A DNA stretch of 7,602 nt from Alphaproteobacteria bacterium (GCA_030039775.1 JASHUX010000415.1:1-7602); one strand, 5' to 3'. Positions 1 through 6,334 are shown, counted from the first letter of the stretch. Numbers and translations: made by a program. The notes: generated by a model from the letters alone, not told the origin.

Positions 1-830
1 TCGGCGACCGCGTGCCTTACGGGCAACGGCAGGTCGCGATCTCCCGCCTCGTCATTGCCGTCATCACCGGCCAGATGGGCGGCGCGCTGTTGTCGGGTGC
101 GATCGCGACCTACGCCGGCTGGCGAGCCGTGTTCGCGATGACGACATTGTTTGCCGCCGCGATCGGCGTCGCCGCGTTCTCGCGCCTCCATGGCCGCGGC
201 GAGCCGCGCCGCACGTTCTCCGTTGCGGCCGCGGCCCAGGATTACGCCTTTTTACTGACGGACTGGCATGCCCTTATCGTCTGCGGCACGGTGCTATGTG
301 AGGGCCTGTTCGTGTTCGGCGTATTTCCCTTTGTGGCGCCGACACTTCTGGCGCGGGGTCAGGGCGGCACGCTGACCGCGGGCTTCTGCATCGCTTCCTA
401 TGCGTTGGGCGGGCTGATCTATGGGTTGAGCGCACGCCACGTCATCGCGCGGCTCGGCCCGTGGCGCATGATGGCTGGCGGCGGCATCCTCATCGGCATC
501 TGCTATGGCATCGTCGCGACCCAAGTGCCGTGGCCGGTGATGGCGGGGCTGTTCGCGGTGTCGGGATTCGGCTTCTACCTGCTGCACAACACCATGCAGA
601 CCTTCAGCACCGAATTGGCGCCGCATGCGCGCGGCGCCTCGGTGGCGCTGCTGGCGTGCGCTTATTTTATCGGCCAGGGGCTGGGACCCGTATTGTCCGG
701 TCAGATTTCCACGGTGGCGGGCTACGGCGCGATGTTCGCCGCCAGTGCGGCGTTGACCGCCGTGCTGGGCGTCACCGCGTCGCGGCTGCTGCGGCATGGC
801 CAAAAGGGCGACATTGCGGCGGTTGGGTGA
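1..830 (+). CDS. MFS transporter, C-terminal part (5' end outside window)
   Basis: Inner-membrane transporter of the major facilitator superfamily, most like drug/metabolite exporters driven by the proton gradient; the substrate is unknown. The frame is open from the first full codon at position 3 and ends in TGA at 828-830. The GTG at 12 is not a real start, because the frame continues upstream as Gly-Asp-Arg and the visible text begins at a conserved cytoplasmic-loop motif (GDRVPYGQRQ). Given a usual family length near 400, about 100-120 N-terminal residues are missing. What remains reads as the end of the N-terminal half, with the typical GWRAVF motif, then a charged loop (HGRGEPRR), then about six hydrophobic segments. 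The segment ELAPHARGASVALLA followed by GQGLGPVLSG matches the usual helix 10-11 region. No terminator is evident behind it. The family is certain; the subfamily is not. Confidence 0.9.
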   Translation, partial: GDRVPYGQRQVAISRLVIAVITGQMGGALLSGAIATYAGWRAVFAMTTLFAAAIGVAAFSRLHGRGEPRRTFSVAAAAQDYAFLLTDWHALIVCGTVLCEGLFVFGVFPFVAPTLLARGQGGTLTAGFCIASYALGGLIYGLSARHVIARLGPWRMMAGGGILIGICYGIVATQVPWPVMAGLFAVSGFGFYLLHNTMQTFSTELAPHARGASVALLACAYFIGQGLGPVLSGQISTVAGYGAMFAASAALTAVLGVTASRLLRHGQKGDIAAVG

Positions 831-927
831 ACCTTATTTCATCCCATCCGCACCACGCCTTCATGTTCCCCGGTTCATGGTGACGAAGAAGGGGCGTGCC
901 CCGCGCCCGATGTCCTGGAGACGAACC

Positions 928-1389
928 ATGAACCGACTTGCCTTGCTTGCAACCGTCGCGAGTTTTGCGCTGACCGGCGCGGCGTTCGCGCAGACCGGCA
1001 ATTCCACCACCACGCCGACAACCCCGCCGAAACCGGCAGCTACCGCGACCGCACCTGCGAAGGCCGCCGCGCAGCCGGCAAAAAAGACGGCGACCGCACC
1101 GACGAAGCCCGCCGCCCCGAAGGCCGCGATGGCGAAGAAAGACATGAAGCCGGTGAAGGCGGCGCACCACGAACGCGCCAAGAAGCCCGCCGCGATGCGC
1201 CCGACCATGGCCGCCGACCGGCTCGCCGATCGCGAGACCAAGGCGCTCAACGTGCTCGAAGCCAAGGGTTATGGCGGCAGCTACCAGAACTTCCAGCGCG
1301 ACGGCAAGAACTATTCAGCGATGGTGATGAAGAACGGCAAGCCGGAGAAAGTGATCGTCAATCCGGACGCCGGCACCGTCACGCCGTAG
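928..1389 (+). CDS. secreted Ala/Lys/Pro-rich protein with PepSY-like C-terminus
   Basis: Predicted exported protein of 153 residues with no known function. The ATG at 928 is chosen because GGAG lies at 917-920 and because the protein then begins with a clean signal peptide: MNR, a hydrophobic core, and AFA before Gln22 as the likely cleavage site. A longer frame reaches back to 796 but would bury that signal. Residues 23-95 are a low-complexity linker rich in Ala, Lys, Pro and Thr, strongly basic and probably disordered. Residues 101-152 resemble a PepSY-type fold ([13 protein letters not shown], then a strand pattern through [19 protein letters not shown] and a final [11 protein letters not shown]). 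Similar small periplasmic proteins occur in Hyphomicrobiales. The basic linker could bind cell wall or polyanions, which is inference. The gene is convergent with purD and overlaps its 3' end by 11 bp. Confidence 0.8.
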   Translation: MNRLALLATVASFALTGAAFAQTGNSTTTPTTPPKPAATATAPAKAAAQPAKKTATAPTKPAAPKAAMAKKDMKPVKAAHHERAKKPAAMRPTMAADRLADRETKALNVLEAKGYGGSYQNFQRDGKNYSAMVMKNGKPEKVIVNPDAGTVTP

Positions 1390-2644
1390 CGCCGAGGCCG
1401 ATATCGCGGCGGCAGAAACCGTCCGCCCAGTCGATCTTGGCGATCGCGTTATAGGCACGGCGTCGCGCCTCGGCCATGGTATCGCCGAGCGCGGTGATGT
1501 TAAGCACGCGCCCGCCGTCGGCGACGATGGCGTCGCCGTCGCGCCGCGTGCCGGCATGAAAGATCAGCGCGCCGTCGGCGGCGGCGCGGTCGAGACCTTC
1601 GATCGTGCCACCGCGCGCCGGCTCGCCTGGATAGCCTTTCGCCGCCATCACCACTGACACGGACGGACGCGCGTCCCAGCGCAGATCGAAGTCCCTGAGG
1701 TCGCCGTCGCGGGCCGCGATCAGCGCCGGCAGCAAATCGCTTTTGAGTCGCGGCAGAAGCGCCTGGCATTCGGGGTCGCCGAAGCGGACGTTGAACTCGA
1801 TCAGCTTCGGGCCGTCGCGCGTCAGGATCAGGCCCGCATAGAGCACGCCCTTGAACGGCGTGCCGCGTGCCGCCATCGCCGCGACCGTGGGCTTAAGGAT
1901 GGTGGCGAGCGCCGCCGCCTCGATGTCGGGCGTGAATTGCGGCGCGGGCGAGATCGCGCCCATGCCGCCGGTGTTTGGCCCCGTGTCGCCGTCGCCGACA
2001 CGTTTGTGGTCCTGCGCCGAGACCAGCGGCAACACGTTCGTGCCGTCGACCAGCGCGAGGAAGCTCGCCTCGGGCCCGCTCAGAAATTCCTCGACCACGA
2101 TCTCGGCGCCGGCGCCGCCGAACCGGCCTTGCACCAACGCCTCGTCGATCGCGGCTTTCGCCTCCGCCAGCGTCGTCGCCACGGTGACGCCTTTGCCGGC
2201 GGCGAGCCCATCCGCCTTGATCACGATCGGCGCGCCGCGTCCCTGCACATAGGCCTTTGCCGCGCTGGCGTCGGTGAAGCGCTGGTATGCGGCGGTCGGG
2301 ATGTTGGCGTCGGCGCATAGATCCTTGGTGAAGCCCTTCGACGCTTCGAGTTGCGCCGCGGCAGCCGTGGGGCCGAACGCGGCGATGCCCGCCGCTTCCA
2401 ATCGATCCACTAGCCCTCCAACCAGCGGCGCTTCCGGCCCGACCACGACGAAATCGATTTTCTCGCGCCGAGCGAAATCGACGATGCCGCCGATATCGCT
2501 TGCGGCGATGGCGACGCATTCCGCCTCTTGCGCGATGCCGGGATTGCCGGGCGCGGCATAGAGCTTGTCGCACAGCGGCGACGCCGCCATCGCCCAGGCC
2601 AAGGCATGCTCGCGACCGCCCGACCCGACCAACAAAATCCGCAT
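1379..2644 (-). CDS. purD: phosphoribosylamine--glycine ligase (GAR synthetase)
   Basis: Cytoplasmic enzyme of de novo purine synthesis; it joins 5-phosphoribosylamine and glycine with ATP to give glycinamide ribonucleotide. The 421-residue length is normal for bacterial PurD. Visible motifs in order: [11 protein letters not shown] at 7-17 (N-terminal domain), GPEAPLVGG at 69-77, ASKGFTKDL at 101-109, the ATP-grasp loop [11 protein letters not shown] at 143-153, [10 protein letters not shown] at 185-194, the block [20 protein letters not shown] at 211-230, and the family signature RFGDPECQ at 287-294 with the metal-binding Glu283 and Asn285 just before it. A TTG directly upstream would add one Met; the ATG at 2644 is preferred because GAGGGG (2651-2656, minus strand) lies 6 nt from it. 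It is divergent from xseA across 42 bp and overlaps the convergent small gene by 11 bp. Confidence 0.97.
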   Translation of the reverse strand: MRILLVGSGGREHALAWAMAASPLCDKLYAAPGNPGIAQEAECVAIAASDIGGIVDFARREKIDFVVVGPEAPLVGGLVDRLEAAGIAAFGPTAAAAQLEASKGFTKDLCADANIPTAAYQRFTDASAAKAYVQGRGAPIVIKADGLAAGKGVTVATTLAEAKAAIDEALVQGRFGGAGAEIVVEEFLSGPEASFLALVDGTNVLPLVSAQDHKRVGDGDTGPNTGGMGAISPAPQFTPDIEAAALATILKPTVAAMAARGTPFKGVLYAGLILTRDGPKLIEFNVRFGDPECQALLPRLKSDLLPALIAARDGDLRDFDLRWDARPSVSVVMAAKGYPGEPARGGTIEGLDRAAADGALIFHAGTRRDGDAIVADGGRVLNITALGDTMAEARRRAYNAIAKIDWADGFCRRDIGLGATA

Positions 2645-2650
2645 CAATTT

Positions 2651-2656
2651 CCCCTC
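2651..2656 (-). promoter_or_regulatory. purD ribosome binding site
   Basis: On the minus strand GAGGGG precedes AAATTG and then ATG. The spacing is 6 nt to the ATG at 2644 but only 3 nt to the in-frame TTG at 2647, which decides the start in favour of the ATG. Confidence 0.75.
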
Positions 2657-2673
2657 GGCCTCGCGGCTCTTGT

Positions 2674-2679
2674 ATCATA
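2674..2679 (-). promoter_or_regulatory. candidate -10 box for purD
   Basis: On the minus strand the only AT-rich hexamer of the purD/xseA gap reads TATGAT, five of six matches to TATAAT. Transcription would begin near 2667 and give a leader of about 20 nt that contains the GAGGGG ribosome site. No good -35 box is visible at the right distance, where it would fall inside the first codons of xseA. Tentative. Confidence 0.3.
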
Positions 2680-2686
2680 GCGCACG

Positions 2687-4081
2687 ATGACGGAAACCCC
2701 AGTCGCCACGCCGCCGCGCGCCGGCGCCAATCTGCCCGAGCTGACCGTCAGCGAACTGTCGCAGGCGCTGAAGCGCAACATCGAGCAGAATTTTTCGTAT
2801 GTCCGCGTGCGCGGCGAAATCTCGGGCCTGAAGCGGCATTCGTCCGGCCATGTCTACCTGACGCTGAAGGACGCGGACGCGAACCTCGACGCCGTGATCT
2901 GGCGCGCGACCGCCCAGCGTGTCCAGCTCCGGCCGGATGACGGCATGGAGGTGGTATGCACCGGCCGCCTCACCACATATCCCGGCCGCTCGCGCTATCA
3001 GCTCGTGATCGAGAGCATTGAGCTCGCCGGCGTCGGCGCGCTGCTGAAACTGCTCGAAGACCGGCGCAAGAAGCTCGCCGCCGAAGATCTGTTCGACGAG
3101 TCGCGCAAGAAGAAGCTGCCGTATCTGCCAGAGGTAATCGGCGTGGTGACGTCGCCGACCGGCGCCGTGATCCGCGACATTCTCCATCGCCTCGCCGATC
3201 GCTTCCCGCGCCGCGTTCTGCTGTGGCCGGTCGCGGTGCAAGGCGAAGGCTCGGCCCAGCAAGTCGCGTCGGCCATCGCCGGCTTCAACGCTTTGGCGCC
3301 CGGCGGCGCCGTGCCGCGCCCCGATTTGCTCATCGTCGCGCGCGGCGGCGGCAGCCTCGAAGATCTGATGGCGTTCAACGAAGAAATCGTGGTGCGCGCC
3401 GTGGCGGCGTCGGCGATTCCGCTGATCTCGGCGGTCGGCCATGAGACCGATACGACCCTGATCGACTATGCCTCGGATCGCCGCGCGCCGACCCCGACCG
3501 CCGCTGCCGAAATGGCCGTGCCGGTGCGGCTCGATCTCGTCGCCGAGACCCAGGCGCTGGGGGGCCGCGTCGTCGCCGCGATGGCGCGCCGCCTGGCGCA
3601 GGACAAGCTCCACGTTGAAGGGCTAAGTCGCGGCCTGCCCGATCCGTCGAGCCTGATCAACGCCGCGCAACAGCGGCTCGACGACCGCGCCGAGCGGCTC
3701 ACGCTCGGTCTGCGGCAACGGTTGCGTCACGCGCAGCAAATGCTGGTCGCGCTTGGCGCGCGCGCCAACGTCAATCTCTTGAAAAGCGAGATCGCGCGCG
3801 CCGCGACGCGGGTTGAGGAGCTGGCGCCGCGTCTCGACACCGCCGTCGCGCGTCAGATCGCGCAGCATAAGCACCGTGCCGACAATGTCGCCGGCCGTCT
3901 GCTCACCGCGTATCAGGCGCTGCGCAAGCCGTTGCTGCGCGGCTACGCCATCGTGCGCGATGCCAAGGGCAAGATCGTCATCGACGCCGCGAAGGTGAAG
4001 CCTGACTCGGCTCTGTCGCTCGAGTTCCACGACGGCAAGGTGCAGGTCGCGGTCCCGACCAAGCAAGGCAAATTGCTTTGA
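2687..4081 (+). CDS. xseA: exodeoxyribonuclease VII large subunit
   Basis: Large, catalytic subunit of exonuclease VII, which with several copies of the small XseB subunit degrades single-stranded DNA into oligonucleotides during mismatch and damage repair. The 464-residue length is close to the E. coli protein. Residues 18-115 form the N-terminal OB-fold domain (ELTVSELSQALK, then VRVRGEISGLKRHSSGHVY). The nuclease domain follows, with GVVTSPTGAVIRDI at 152-165, RGGGSLEDL at 219-227 and VGHETD at 250-255. H252, D255, R219 and probably D164 match the residues reported as essential in the E. coli enzyme. A long helical, probably coiled-coil stretch follows at about 280-400, then the usual C-terminal segment starting LLRGYAIV. 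No small subunit gene is present here. The ATG has no recognisable ribosome site (see the finding on leaderless start). The stop overlaps the next start as TTGA. Confidence 0.97.
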   Translation: MTETPVATPPRAGANLPELTVSELSQALKRNIEQNFSYVRVRGEISGLKRHSSGHVYLTLKDADANLDAVIWRATAQRVQLRPDDGMEVVCTGRLTTYPGRSRYQLVIESIELAGVGALLKLLEDRRKKLAAEDLFDESRKKKLPYLPEVIGVVTSPTGAVIRDILHRLADRFPRRVLLWPVAVQGEGSAQQVASAIAGFNALAPGGAVPRPDLLIVARGGGSLEDLMAFNEEIVVRAVAASAIPLISAVGHETDTTLIDYASDRRAPTPTAAAEMAVPVRLDLVAETQALGGRVVAAMARRLAQDKLHVEGLSRGLPDPSSLINAAQQRLDDRAERLTLGLRQRLRHAQQMLVALGARANVNLLKSEIARAATRVEELAPRLDTAVARQIAQHKHRADNVAGRLLTAYQALRKPLLRGYAIVRDAKGKIVIDAAKVKPDSALSLEFHDGKVQVAVPTKQGKLL

Positions 4082-4896
4082 GATATTTTTTTTGGGCGGT
4101 GCTCATCCTTGCCGCTGCCCCTGCCTTCGCCCACACGCTGACGCTTGACGGCGCGATGGAGCAGGGCGGGCTGATCCATGGCAAGGCCGAGCCGGGCGCT
4201 CGGGTCACGCTCGATGGCCACGCCATCCGCGTCGCGCCCGACGGGGCCTTTATCTTCGGCTTTTTCCGCAACGCGCCGGCGCACGCGGCCCTCGACATCA
4301 CGTATCCTGATGGCGCGAAGACGCATCGCGACCTGTCCGTTACGGCGCAGCATTATCAAATCCAGCCCATCGAGGGCCTGCCGGAGAACCAGGTCTCGCC
4401 CAATCCCGAGACGCTGAAGCGCATCCTCCACGACATCGCCGCGATAAAAGCGGCGCACAAGATCGATTCATCGGACCTCGATTTCGAGACGCCGTTCATT
4501 TGGCCGGTGCTCGGCCCGATCAGCGGCGTGTTCGGCAGCCAGCGCGTCCTCGACGGCCAGCCCCGCGCGCCGCACGCCGGCACCGACATCGCGGCGCCCG
4601 CCGGCACGCCCGTGAAGGCGCCGGCCGGCGGCACGGTCATCATCGCCGAACCCGATTTCGTGCTCGACGGCGGCACCGTGGTGATCGATCACGGCTACGG
4701 CCTGTCGACGCTGTACATCCATCTCTCCAAGATCGCCGTACATAAGGGCGAGCACGTGAGGCAGGGCCAGGTCATCGGCGCGGTCGGCGCGACCGGCCGC
4801 GCGACCGGCGCCAACCTTCATTGGGGCGTCTATTGGTATGAAATGGCGCTCGACCCGATGCTGGCCGCCGGCCCCATGCCGAAGGTAGGGCAATGA
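4078..4896 (+). CDS. secreted M23-family (LytM-type) metallopeptidase
   Basis: Predicted periplasmic zinc peptidase or peptidase-like protein acting on peptidoglycan cross-bridges or stems, 272 residues. The TTG start at 4078 is supported by an immediate signal peptide (MRYFFWAVLILAAAPAFA, cleavage before His19) and by AAGG at 4065-4068; no other in-frame start would keep this signal. Residues 20-100 look like a beta-rich accessory domain, and a short helical linker follows. The M23 domain covers about 140-260: H166 and D170 in HAGTD and H248 in NLHW are the expected zinc ligands, and H215 in YIHLSK is the expected catalytic histidine. The first histidine of the usual HxH motif is Asn246, so activity is likely but not certain. 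The gene sits in a tight operon, overlapping xseA by TTGA and the next gene by ATGA, which implies translational coupling. Confidence 0.92.
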   Translation: MRYFFWAVLILAAAPAFAHTLTLDGAMEQGGLIHGKAEPGARVTLDGHAIRVAPDGAFIFGFFRNAPAHAALDITYPDGAKTHRDLSVTAQHYQIQPIEGLPENQVSPNPETLKRILHDIAAIKAAHKIDSSDLDFETPFIWPVLGPISGVFGSQRVLDGQPRAPHAGTDIAAPAGTPVKAPAGGTVIIAEPDFVLDGGTVVIDHGYGLSTLYIHLSKIAVHKGEHVRQGQVIGAVGATGRATGANLHWGVYWYEMALDPMLAAGPMPKVGQ

Positions 4897-5756
4897 CGCC
4901 GGAACACGACCTTGCCGTCATTCGTCGCGCCTACGCCAAGCAGGTGTTGGCGGCGGCGAACGTGATCGACACGCCGCTCGAAACGGCGTTCGCCGCAGTG
5001 AAGCGCGAAGATTTTCTCGGTCCCGGCCCGTGGCCGATCCTGCGTTGGCTGCGGAGCTACGTCCCGACGCCGGACGCCGACCCGGTCTATCTCTATACCG
5101 ATGATCTGATCGGCATCGTTCCGAGCAAGCGCATCAACAACGGTCAACCGTCGCTGCACGCCATCATGATTCACGCCGCCGCGCCGCAACCGGGGGAGCA
5201 CGCGGCCCATATCGGCACGGGCGTGGGTTACTACAGTGCGATCCTGGCGCACATGGTCGGCTCGACGGGCCGCGTCACCGCGATCGAGTTCGAACCCGAC
5301 CTCGCGGCACGCGCTGCCGCCAATTTCGCCGGCGTGCCGAACGTGCGTGTTGTCGCGGGCGATGGCGCCACGGCGGATTTCGACGCTGCCGACGTGATCT
5401 ACGTCAATGCCGGCGCGACCAAACCCGCCGACAATTGGCTCGACCGGCTCAAGGAGGGCGGGCGCCTCATCCTGCCGCTGACAACCGACCGGAATTTCGG
5501 CGGTCCCGGTCCGGCGATGAACCAGGGCGCTGTATTTTGGGTCGAGCGGCGCGGCGGCGACTATCGGGCGCGGTGGATTTCGCCCGTGGCGATTTATCCG
5601 GCCGAAGGGGCGCGCGACGCCGCGTCAGAGGCGGTCCTGGCCGATGCATTCGCCAAAGGCGACGCGCGGGGCGTCACGCGGCTCTATCGCGGCGACGAGG
5701 TGCCGGCGGAGCGATGCTGGCTCAAGGCGCCCGGTTGGTGCCTCGCTTATAACTGA
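4893..5756 (+). CDS. protein-L-isoaspartate O-methyltransferase-like SAM enzyme
   Basis: Class I SAM-dependent methyltransferase related to Pcm, which methylates isoaspartyl residues to start repair of aged proteins. The glycine-rich SAM loop is HIGTGVGYYSA at 106-116, and the acidic residue closing strand 2 is E132 in VTAIEFEPDLAARA. VVAGDGA and VIYVNAGATKP continue the Rossmann fold. The start fits the family, with AAGG at 4882-4885 and an ATGA overlap with the peptidase gene. It departs from canonical Pcm in two ways. It has 287 residues instead of about 210-220, with extra sequence near 43-70 and at the C-terminus. The substrate-side motif, usually like T-x-S-Q-P, reads NNGQPSLHA at 82-90. 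A true isoaspartate substrate is therefore unproven, and another acceptor is possible. It is the last gene of the xseA operon, and its final codons lie in a 20-bp repeat. Confidence 0.85.
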   Translation: MTPEHDLAVIRRAYAKQVLAAANVIDTPLETAFAAVKREDFLGPGPWPILRWLRSYVPTPDADPVYLYTDDLIGIVPSKRINNGQPSLHAIMIHAAAPQPGEHAAHIGTGVGYYSAILAHMVGSTGRVTAIEFEPDLAARAAANFAGVPNVRVVAGDGATADFDAADVIYVNAGATKPADNWLDRLKEGGRLILPLTTDRNFGGPGPAMNQGAVFWVERRGGDYRARWISPVAIYPAEGARDAASEAVLADAFAKGDARGVTRLYRGDEVPAERCWLKAPGWCLAYN

Positions 5757-5757
5757 G
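5738..5757. repeat. 20-bp direct repeat, copy 1
   Basis: The sequence GTGCCTCGCTTATAACTGAG contains the last codons and TGA of the methyltransferase gene. It recurs 142 bp downstream with one mismatch. On the minus strand the same bases read Gln-Leu-stop, as in the end of the convergent membrane-protein gene. Confidence 0.9.
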
Positions 5758-5778
5758 GGTTGTTTCGTTGCTTTAATG

Positions 5779-5857
5779 TCGTCGTCCCTGCGAAAGCAGG
5801 GACCCAGGGTTAAACGACGTGCGTGGGTCTGGATTCCCGCTTTCGCGGGAATGACGA
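5779..5857. repeat. paired REP-like palindromic element
   Basis: Two hairpins face each other. The left is GTCCCTGC-GAAA-GCAGGGAC (5784-5803) and the right is ATTCCCGC-TTTC-GCGGGAAT (5833-5852); each has a perfect 8-bp stem and a 4-base loop. Read outward-in, each unit is TCGTC, stem, GAAA loop, stem, CCAG, so the two 29-bp units are imperfect inverted copies separated by about 21 bp. This matches a short interspersed palindrome very common between genes in many Proteobacteria, recognisable by its spurious translations (VIPAKAGIQ, RHSRESGNP), both of which occur here. It lies between two convergent gene ends and could act as a two-way RNA processing or termination structure. Neither stem is followed by a T-run, so a classical intrinsic terminator is not supported. 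Confidence 0.88.
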
Positions 5858-5879
5858 TCAATTTTATACGAAGGCATGA

Positions 5880-5899
5880 GTGCCTCGCTTATAGCTGAG
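5880..5899. repeat. 20-bp direct repeat, copy 2
   Basis: GTGCCTCGCTTATAGCTGAG is identical to 5738-5757 except for A to G at 5894. It contains the TAA stop (5889-5891, minus strand) and last two codons of the membrane-protein gene. On the plus strand it repeats the methyltransferase ending, as CLAYS-stop instead of CLAYN-stop. Confidence 0.9.
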
Positions 5900-6224
5900 C
5901 GATCTCGATCCAGCCCTTGCGGCGATAACACATCGGCAATAGCACCGGCGCCAGGAGTGCCGCCCCGAGACACAGCACCAAGCTCGGTGTCGCGGTGTCT
6001 ACATTGCCTTGGCCGATATCAGGATTCGACAACAGGAACAGGATCAGCTCGGCGGTGAACAGGACCAGCGCTTCGACCGGCGCCTGTTTGCGCCAGTAAT
6101 AGAGCGGCCCCGTCAACAGCGCGCCGAACACGGCGCCGGTGCCGTTCACCGCTTCCGTGCGGTGCCGGAACGGCGATTCGAAAACGCGGGTCGAGGAATA
6201 GGCGCCCATCGCCGCATCCTGCAC
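5889..6224 (-). CDS. small integral membrane protein of unknown function
   Basis: I do not recognise this 111-residue protein. Residues 1-27 are polar, with FESPFRHRTEAVNG at 15-28. Hydrophobic stretches follow at about 29-44 (GAVFGALLTGPLYYW), 48-66 (APVEALVLFTAELILFLLS) and 80-99, separated by short loops and ending in a basic segment (YRRKGW). This fits two or three inner-membrane helices. The GTG at 6224 is chosen because AAGGAG lies 5 nt upstream; an ATG at 6209 with a weaker AGGA is the alternative and would remove five residues. That this is a real gene, not a shadow, is supported by the ribosome site, by no competing gene on the other strand, and by the conserved-looking membrane pattern. 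It is convergent with the methyltransferase gene and divergent from the oxidoreductase gene. Confidence 0.7.
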   Translation of the reverse strand: MQDAAMGAYSSTRVFESPFRHRTEAVNGTGAVFGALLTGPLYYWRKQAPVEALVLFTAELILFLLSNPDIGQGNVDTATPSLVLCLGAALLAPVLLPMCYRRKGWIEIAQL

Positions 6225-6229
6225 GCTTG

Positions 6230-6243
6230 CTCCTTAACAGGAG
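6230..6243 (-). promoter_or_regulatory. ribosome site inside a small inverted repeat
   Basis: On the minus strand AAGGAG (6230-6235) lies 5 nt before the GTG of the membrane-protein gene and sets that start. It is part of CTCCT-GTTA-AGGAG, a perfect 5-bp inverted repeat with a 4-base loop, so the ribosome site could pair with the upstream CTCCT. Confidence 0.6.
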
Positions 6244-6263
6244 TTTGCCGATCCCTCAATTTT

Positions 6264-6285
6264 TCGCCTATCGCCTATCCCGGGA
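6264..6285. repeat. tandem heptamer next to an 8-bp palindrome
   Basis: TCGCCTA occurs twice in tandem (6264-6277) and runs directly into TCCCGGGA, a perfect palindrome (6278-6285). It lies just upstream of the -35 box of the oxidoreductase promoter and could be a regulator site. It is short enough to be chance. Confidence 0.35.
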
Positions 6286-6291
6286 GACGAT

Positions 6292-6319
6292 TTGACCGTT
6301 GAGCCGAAAGCACTACAGT
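6292..6319 (+). promoter_or_regulatory. candidate sigma-70 type promoter
   Basis: TTGACC (6292-6297, five of six matches to TTGACA) and TACAGT (6314-6319, four of six matches to TATAAT) are 16 bp apart. Transcription would start near 6326, about 22 nt before the ATG at 6348, leaving room for the ribosome site. This is the best promoter match I see in the window. Confidence 0.5.
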
Positions 6320-6334
6320 CCGCGCCAACGAACT

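Noticed and set aside
12..14. GTG as the true start of the transporter gene
   Set aside because: The frame is open to the window edge and the first residues are a mid-protein loop motif; the gene begins outside the window.
891..902. GGGG-CGTG-CCCC as a terminator behind the transporter gene
   Set aside because: The 4-bp stem has no T-run and is expected by chance in GC-rich DNA.
796..927. Longer N-terminus for the PepSY-like protein
   Set aside because: It would place 44 non-conserved-looking residues before a clear signal peptide and overlap the transporter gene; the ATG at 928 has a ribosome site.
1500..2678. Long open frames opposite or offset to purD, xseA and the transporter
   Set aside because: They are shadows of GC-rich coding sequence, with Arg/Ala-rich low-complexity products and no ribosome sites.
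5784..5865. Classical intrinsic terminator between the convergent genes
   Set aside because: The hairpins are strong, but neither is followed directly by a T-run; they fit the REP-like element better.
5625..5973. Small open frames on both strands across the palindromic element
   Set aside because: Their sequence is the translated repeat plus parts of the neighbouring genes in other frames; VIPAKAGIQ and RHSRESGNP are well-known false products of this palindrome.
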